The translations under genes and the position numbers were made by a program. This document shows, in pieces, positions 13,847 to 18,178 of a stretch of 18,178 nt of DNA (position 1 is its first letter; the number at the start of each line of letters is the position of its first letter). The notes beneath the pieces were generated by a model. It was not told the DNA's origin, searched no databases, and worked only from the letters and a program-made list of their open reading frames with translations. Source of the stretch: Clostridium sp. UBA5530 (GTDB lineage: Bacteria > Bacillota > Clostridia > Clostridiales > Clostridiaceae); contig DINW01000002.1 in NCBI GenBank assembly GCA_002423705.1, positions 72,231 through 90,408 of the forward strand, read 5' to 3'.

Positions 13847-14647
13847 TTATTGTCTATTTAGTGTTCTTTTTTGTTCTATAATATCCTTAATATCTACGTA
13901 GGGATTCCTATATCTTCTTCTCTTTATAGTTCTTTTCCCTATATCGATGGCATTATTGGGGCATACATGTATGCAAGCCATACAATCTGCACACTTATGC
14001 AACCATTTAGGAGTGCCATCTAATATTATTATATTGTTTGTAGGGCATATATTTTCACAAATTCCACAGGATGTACACTTATCATTGAGCTTAAAGTTAT
14101 TGTCTTTTCTCCTTAGTGACCTTTTCCAAACACCATATGCAATTTTATAAAATAATTTTTCAATGTTTCTTCCATCTTCTATGTTAATTTTATTATTGGT
14201 TATATCAGTAGCCACAGCATTTATATGAGGTATAGCTTTTTTAATTATATTTTCATTTACCGCTTGTTCCCTTATATTATACATTCTTATATAATTTGCT
14301 GGCATAGTAATGTATTTCAAATAACTTAACTCCATTCTCTTATGCTGAAGAACATTCCTAAGTTGGCTTTTTACCATTCCTTTACTAGCTCCTCTAGTGA
14401 CAACTGCAAATATATATGAATCTGCTGGTATATCTAAATTTTTAATAAAATTCTCTACTATAGGCGGTATCCCTCCATAATATAAAGGAAATACAAAACC
14501 TATATTATGGGCATCTGCCTTGAAATTTTCTCTTCTTATAGCTTTTATTATTGGCAACATTTGTGCATTTTCCATGTTAGAGACTAATTCTTTAGTGGCA
14601 AAAAAAGAATTTCCCGTAGCAGTAAAATAATATATTAAGGTATCCAT
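13847..14647 (-). CDS. EFR1-family flavodoxin-ferredoxin fusion protein
   Basis: A 266-residue cytoplasmic electron-transfer protein. Residues 1-150 are flavodoxin-like, with the FMN phosphate loop FTATGNSFF (8-16) and a PLYYGGIPP loop near 54-62. Residues 190-235 carry two complete [4Fe-4S] motifs: Cys191, 194, 197, 201 and Cys219, 222, 225, 229, each of CxxCxxCxxxCP type. The C-terminus is strongly basic (KRTIKRRRYR). Such fusions in anaerobes are thought to move electrons between ferredoxin-type donors and unknown acceptors; no partner enzyme is encoded beside it. ATG has AGGAGG 6 bases upstream, and a clear sigma-A promoter lies just ahead, so it is a single-gene unit. Confidence 0.9.
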   Translation of the reverse strand: MDTLIYYFTATGNSFFATKELVSNMENAQMLPIIKAIRRENFKADAHNIGFVFPLYYGGIPPIVENFIKNLDIPADSYIFAVVTRGASKGMVKSQLRNVLQHKRMELSYLKYITMPANYIRMYNIREQAVNENIIKKAIPHINAVATDITNNKINIEDGRNIEKLFYKIAYGVWKRSLRRKDNNFKLNDKCTSCGICENICPTNNIIILDGTPKWLHKCADCMACIHVCPNNAIDIGKRTIKRRRYRNPYVDIKDIIEQKRTLNRQ

Positions 14648-14668
14648 CTCATCCCTCCTATGAAATAA

Positions 14669-14697
14669 ATTTTAACCTACCATATTTTTAAGTTCAA
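14669..14697 (-). promoter_or_regulatory. Sigma-A promoter of the flavodoxin-ferredoxin gene
   Basis: On the minus strand TTGAAC (14692-14697) and TAAAAT (14669-14674) are 17 bases apart, immediately after the terminator of the LacI gene and just upstream of the AGGAGG of the coding region. The leader would be very short, about 15-20 bases. Confidence 0.65.
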
Positions 14698-14739
14698 CAG
14701 GTAATAATTTATTTCCTATTTATATATACTGATAGTGCT

Positions 14740-14768
14740 AAAAAAAATACCACTTTTAGTGGTATTTT
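14740..14768 (-). terminator. Terminator of the LacI-family gene
   Basis: The arms 14744-14754 and 14758-14768 form a perfect 11-bp stem with a tight loop, followed on the minus strand by a run of eight U. The upper end of the stem overlaps the stop codon of the LacI gene. Confidence 0.9.
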
Positions 14769-15789
14769 AATATACTAATTCTTTTGTACTGCCTCTTACT
14801 ATTAGTTTTGTAGGTAATACTTCTTTCTTTTCTAAAAATTTTATATTTTTTTCTATCATTTCTAAAAGTCCATCCACTGCTTTTCTTCCTATATCTTGTA
14901 TGTTTTGATCTATAGTAGTAAGCTTTGGATTACTCATATAAGTAACTAATGTATTATTGAATCCTATAACAGACATGTCATTAGGTACATCTATCCCTAA
15001 GTCTTTACAACTATTTATCATGGATAAAGCTATAACATCATTGCTGCATAGTATTGCAGTAGGCTTCCCTTCTTTCCTTAAGAATTCCTTTGCCTGATTT
15101 TCGTATTTATCCATAGCCTCCATAAAATCCATATCTTCAATTATATGGTGACATCTATAGTGAAGGTCTTTTTTTTCTAGAAAATCCATGTATAATTGGG
15201 CCTTGTTTTCATTAGACACCCCATCTCTTCCTGATACTAATGCTATTTTTCTATGTCCTATATCATAAAGATAGTTTAAAGCTTCCAAAAATCCTTTACT
15301 TTCATCATTATGAATAAAGTTACATCTATAATTAAAAATTTTACTACAAACTATAATTAACTTATTATCCTGGGATAATAATTGAAGAAATCCATTATCT
15401 AAATTTTCTTTGCATGGGTCTATCTCTATAACTCCGTCTACTCTTCTATCTATTAGTCCTTGTATAAGACTCTTTTCCGAATTCATATCTCTATTAGTTC
15501 TACCTAATATTACAGAGTAACCCTTTTCTTCCAACTTTTTCTCTATAATATCTAAAATAGAACTAAAAAATATGTTGGATAAGTTAGGTACTATTACTCC
15601 TATGGTACCAGTTCTTTTTGTTATTAAGCTTCTGGCAATTATATTAGGCTTATAGTTTAACTCTTTAATTGCCATTTCGATTTTTTCCCTAGTTTCTCTC
15701 TTTACTGGGTAGTTATTATTTAATACTCTAGAAACTGTAGTTATTGAAACTCCAGCCATTCTTGCTACATCATTAATTGTACTAGTCAT
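14767..15789 (-). CDS. LacI-family transcriptional regulator
   Basis: A 340-residue repressor-type protein. Residues 2-50 are the LacI helix-turn-helix and hinge (TINDVARMAGVSITTVSRVLNN then YKPNIIARSL). The remaining 280 residues form the periplasmic-binding-protein-like sensor domain, with TGTIGVIVPNLSNIFFSSIL at its start and AILCSNDVIALSMINSCKDLGIDVPNDMSVIGFNN later. The sensor should bind a sugar or sugar phosphate, not identified. Start: an ATG pair at 15799-15804 is in frame, but the GGGGG between them and the ATG at 15787-15789 is the ribosome-binding site, so the third ATG is chosen. It follows the glycoside hydrolase by about 80 bases in the same direction, and probably controls that gene and itself. 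Confidence 0.93.
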   Translation of the reverse strand: MTSTINDVARMAGVSITTVSRVLNNNYPVKRETREKIEMAIKELNYKPNIIARSLITKRTGTIGVIVPNLSNIFFSSILDIIEKKLEEKGYSVILGRTNRDMNSEKSLIQGLIDRRVDGVIEIDPCKENLDNGFLQLLSQDNKLIIVCSKIFNYRCNFIHNDESKGFLEALNYLYDIGHRKIALVSGRDGVSNENKAQLYMDFLEKKDLHYRCHHIIEDMDFMEAMDKYENQAKEFLRKEGKPTAILCSNDVIALSMINSCKDLGIDVPNDMSVIGFNNTLVTYMSNPKLTTIDQNIQDIGRKAVDGLLEMIEKNIKFLEKKEVLPTKLIVRGSTKELVY

Positions 15790-15867
15790 TTTATCCCCCA
15801 TCATTTTTTATTTGATTAATATGAAAAAATCACTTTTCTTATGGTGCATATATTAATTCCTATTTAT

Positions 15868-15893
15868 CAATTTAATACTTTTGTATTAAATTG
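15868..15893. promoter_or_regulatory. Perfect 11-bp inverted repeat over the glycosidase stop codon
   Basis: CAATTTAATAC (15868-15878) and GTATTAAATTG (15883-15893) are perfect inverted repeats around TTTT. They cover the last codons of the glycoside hydrolase and lie about 80 bases upstream of the LacI-family start. It could be the operator for autoregulation of that gene or an RNA hairpin protecting the 3' end. No U-run follows on the minus strand, so it is not a standard terminator. Confidence 0.45.
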
Positions 15894-17560
15894 TCTAGTT
15901 TTTTATTTTTTAGGTAATTATTTAACATTAAAAATACACTAGATGTCCAAGTAAAACTTTTATCTCTTAGTCCTTCCCCTGTTATAGCATGATAATTTTC
16001 TGCCATTCCATTTTTTTCTGCCATATTGCAAAATTTTTCTGCGATTTCATAGGCTAACGCCTCTTCACCACATCCTTGTAATCCTTTAAATAATATAAAA
16101 GTACTAGGTGCCCAAATAGGACCTCTCCAATATCCATCTTCTTCATATAAATCACTTGTTATTTTCTCTGTGGCTAATCCCATTGATGTATAGAACTGTC
16201 CTTGTTTTTTCAACTGATCTATTAAAGAATCTCTTATATAATCAGGTAACCTTTTTCCCAATATCAAGGGTATATATATAATTAGACTATTATTTTCTAT
16301 TATCTCATGGCTATAATACTCCCTGCCTATAAATCTATTTTCTTTCCAAAGGTCGCTTATAAGTAGATTTATCATATCGTTTTTCTTATTGTGCCAAATT
16401 TTATAATCTTCTCCTATAATTTTAGACATTATCTCTAAAGCTTCTAATTGAAGAGCCAAAAAAGCACATATATCTGGACTTTCTACAGGTGTACCCCTGG
16501 AAAATAAAGTAGAATTATCCCATCCTGAATCATTTCCATGGAAATATTCAGGTATACCATCTTTATCTAAGTCTCTATATTTGAACCACCACTCTGTCCA
16601 TTTTACTAAGGGATAGTAAAGTTCCTCTACTATATCCTTAGTAAAAATCTCCGGTTTTTCTTCCATCATGGTTATTATGGTCCATCCATGAATAGGTGGT
16701 TTAGTGGAATTGTAGTAACTATATTTATCATTAACAAAGTCTGGTATCATCCCCGTGGGGTGCTGCTTTGAGAAAAAAATTCTCAGCTGATCTAATGCTA
16801 AATCACAGTCATTATGTAGCAAAGCTAATGCATTAAAGCAGTTATCCCAGCTCCATATATTAGTCATCCAGTTTTTGGACATATACATGGCCTGAAATGG
16901 CAAGTTTCCTCCTCTAGGTACCACACTACTCCAAGTTATATATGCTGCTAATTCTCGTCCTTCTTTATAGCCTTTGCAACCATGTAGAGTTTTGTTTAGC
17001 CATGTGTTAAACTGGCTTTGTCTATACTTATAATATTTGCAAAACTCCTCATATCCTTCATTAAATTCAGGCACCACTTCATATTCTTCTAAAGCTATAT
17101 CAAAGTCTTCACTGGTTTCTATATCTATATATGAATTTTTTATATTCTTCCATGGAGCATCTACCTTTACAGTTCCCTCTAAAGTTGTTATGGCTATTCT
17201 AATTTCCTCAGAATATGAATTAATCTCCCAATACTTATGCAAATCTAAAATATGATCATATTCTCTCACTTGATATTTCAATTTTACTGCCATGTTTCTG
17301 CCCTTTATTCTCATGACCTTAGAAGTTGCTATTATTACATCCACCTTTCCCTTAGAGCCTATAAATGAAATGCACTGGGGGGTAAAATTCACGTTATACT
17401 CTTCTAAAAATTCTAGTTTGAATAAATGACTTATGTTGTTGTCTCCTCCTTTTACAAGTCTTATATATAATCCTTCATCATAACCTTTAGCTCCTTTTAG
17501 GTAAGATAAAGTGAAAAAACTATCATAAGCACTAAATGGTATATCCTTAATATTAAACAT
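15872..17560 (-). CDS. Trehalase-like (MGH1/GH63-type) glycoside hydrolase
   Basis: A 562-residue cytoplasmic protein with no signal peptide. Residues 1-170 are a beta-rich N-terminal domain. Residues about 180-555 form an (alpha/alpha)6 barrel with the landmarks of trehalase-like inverting hydrolases: MTNIWSWDNCFNALAL (232-247), HGNDSGWDNST with the likely general acid Asp348, ESPDICAFLALQLEAL, DGYWRGPIWAPST (475-487) and ENYHAITGEG with the likely base Glu521. Family members cleave alpha-linked glucosides such as mannosylglycerate, trehalose, nigerose or kojibiose-type sugars; the substrate here cannot be read off. ATG has GGGAGG 7 bases upstream. It is followed by a LacI-family gene in the same direction but no transporter is present, so the substrate must arrive by a system encoded elsewhere or be made internally. 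Confidence 0.83.
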   Translation of the reverse strand: MFNIKDIPFSAYDSFFTLSYLKGAKGYDEGLYIRLVKGGDNNISHLFKLEFLEEYNVNFTPQCISFIGSKGKVDVIIATSKVMRIKGRNMAVKLKYQVREYDHILDLHKYWEINSYSEEIRIAITTLEGTVKVDAPWKNIKNSYIDIETSEDFDIALEEYEVVPEFNEGYEEFCKYYKYRQSQFNTWLNKTLHGCKGYKEGRELAAYITWSSVVPRGGNLPFQAMYMSKNWMTNIWSWDNCFNALALLHNDCDLALDQLRIFFSKQHPTGMIPDFVNDKYSYYNSTKPPIHGWTIITMMEEKPEIFTKDIVEELYYPLVKWTEWWFKYRDLDKDGIPEYFHGNDSGWDNSTLFSRGTPVESPDICAFLALQLEALEIMSKIIGEDYKIWHNKKNDMINLLISDLWKENRFIGREYYSHEIIENNSLIIYIPLILGKRLPDYIRDSLIDQLKKQGQFYTSMGLATEKITSDLYEEDGYWRGPIWAPSTFILFKGLQGCGEEALAYEIAEKFCNMAEKNGMAENYHAITGEGLRDKSFTWTSSVFLMLNNYLKNKKLDNLIQKY

Positions 17561-17601
17561 TTATTTTCCTCCCTAATTTTACTTAATATCATTGTACATT
17601 T

Positions 17602-17649
17602 AAAAAAACTGACTTAAAAGCATATTCTAATACTTTTAAGTCAGTTTTT
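17602..17649 (-). terminator. Terminator after carB (bidirectional in form)
   Basis: A perfect 17-bp stem between 17604-17620 and 17633-17649, with a 12-base loop, is followed on the minus strand by a run of U. The plus strand also ends in TTTTT. It separates carB from the glycoside hydrolase unit. Confidence 0.93.
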
Positions 17650-17696
17650 GAAATATATATTAAATTTGTTTCTTTAGGTGTTGCTATAGTTAAACC

Positions 17697-18178
17697 CTAT
17701 CCTAGGGTTATAACATCTAGATCCTTTATCTTTAAATTAGTTCCTTCTATTCTTGTTATAGCTATCAGTGTGTCTATAGAAGTTATAACTGGTATTGAAT
17801 GTTCTATAGCCATCCTTCTTATTTTAAATCCATCTCTTGATGCATCATTTCCCTTTGTTGGAGTATTCACTACAATATCTATTTCTCCATTTTCTATTAG
17901 ATCTAAGATATTTGGATGCTCCTCCTTAATCTTTCTTACCTTTTCTGTTTCAATGCCATTGTCTGTTAAAAGTTTTGCTGTTCCTTCTGTTGCCACAAAG
18001 CTATATCCTAGTTCATTTAATTTCTTTGCTATAGGTAAAAACTCTTTTTTATCTTTATTGTTTAAAGTTGCTAAAATTCTTTTAGCTGAACCAGTCATAT
18101 AGGTTCCTGCTGCCATAAATCCCTTATACAAAGCTTCCTCTAAAGTATAGCCAACTCCCAGTACCTCTCCAGTAGATT
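17697..18178 (-). CDS. carB: Carbamoyl-phosphate synthase large subunit, C-terminal part
   Basis: The last 159 or so residues of CarB; the gene enters from the right edge, and the apparent start at 18131 is only an internal TTG (Leu). The visible end begins with STGEVLGVGYTLEEALYKGFMAAG, the close of the second ATP-grasp unit, and continues into the MGS-like allosteric domain: LATLNNKDKKEFLPIAKKLNELG, VATEGTAKLL, and VVNTPTKG followed by R-R-MAIEHSIPVITSIDTL. The MGS domain binds regulators such as UMP in other bacteria. The enzyme makes carbamoyl phosphate for pyrimidine and arginine synthesis from glutamine-derived ammonia. A strong terminator follows, so carB is the last gene of its operon. 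Confidence 0.95.
   Translation of the reverse strand, partial: STGEVLGVGYTLEEALYKGFMAAGTYMTGSAKRILATLNNKDKKEFLPIAKKLNELGYSFVATEGTAKLLTDNGIETEKVRKIKEEHPNILDLIENGEIDIVVNTPTKGNDASRDGFKIRRMAIEHSIPVITSIDTLIAITRIEGTNLKIKDLDVITLG

Noticed and set aside
15790..15804. Earlier ATG codons of the LacI-family gene
   Set aside because: The GGGGG that serves as ribosome-binding site lies between them and the ATG at 15787-15789, and LacI proteins normally begin just before the helix-turn-helix.
18129..18131. A separate 144-residue gene ending at 17697
   Set aside because: The frame continues to the window edge and the sequence is the C-terminal end of CarB; the apparent start is an internal leucine codon.

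Overview
The window looks like chromosome from a low-GC, endospore-forming Firmicute of the Clostridium type. The bases are strongly AT-rich, most genes carry strong Shine-Dalgarno sites (AGGAGG, AAGGAG, GGGGAG), and there are tandem Csp-type germination subtilases, a PfoR-type membrane protein and a GlnK/GlnL-type two-component pair. All genes read on the minus strand except two, a long glutamine synthetase and an HD-GYP protein. No tRNA, rRNA, CRISPR array or transposase was seen.

Right end (about 14650-18178, minus): the C-terminal end of carB closes with a strong terminator. Next come a trehalase-like (alpha/alpha)6-barrel glycoside hydrolase and a LacI-family regulator, probably a local sugar-responsive pair, then a second terminator. 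A flavodoxin-ferredoxin fusion (EFR1 type) follows with its own clear promoter.

Middle right (11850-13850, minus): an AgrC-like GHKL sensor kinase has no response regulator beside it and a base composition unlike its neighbours. A small YciI-like protein follows; its promoter carries a textbook Gram-positive LexA (SOS) box between the -35 and -10.

Middle (8150-11820): the two plus-strand genes (glutamine synthetase and HD-GYP c-di-GMP phosphodiesterase) are bracketed by two copies of an approximately 120-bp, highly structured repeat in the same orientation. I do not recognise this repeat as a named RNA or mobile element. It is the most unusual thing in the window, and one end of copy A also supplies the likely -35 box of murI.

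Left half (1-8103, minus): murI (glutamate racemase, with a 15-bp in-frame duplication); a probable operon of cyclophilin, DUF3783 protein and an XRE regulator with a degenerate S24/LexA-like domain; a GlnK-like kinase overlapping its YcbB-type response regulator; a PfoR/PTS_EIIC_2 membrane protein whose promoter has 10-bp-period direct repeats resembling the known GlnL binding arrangement; and two tandem Csp-like subtilases, the first of which appears to start at a non-standard codon.

Regulation is unusually readable here: several sigma-A promoters, five stem-loop terminators, one SOS box and several candidate operators can be placed from sequence alone.
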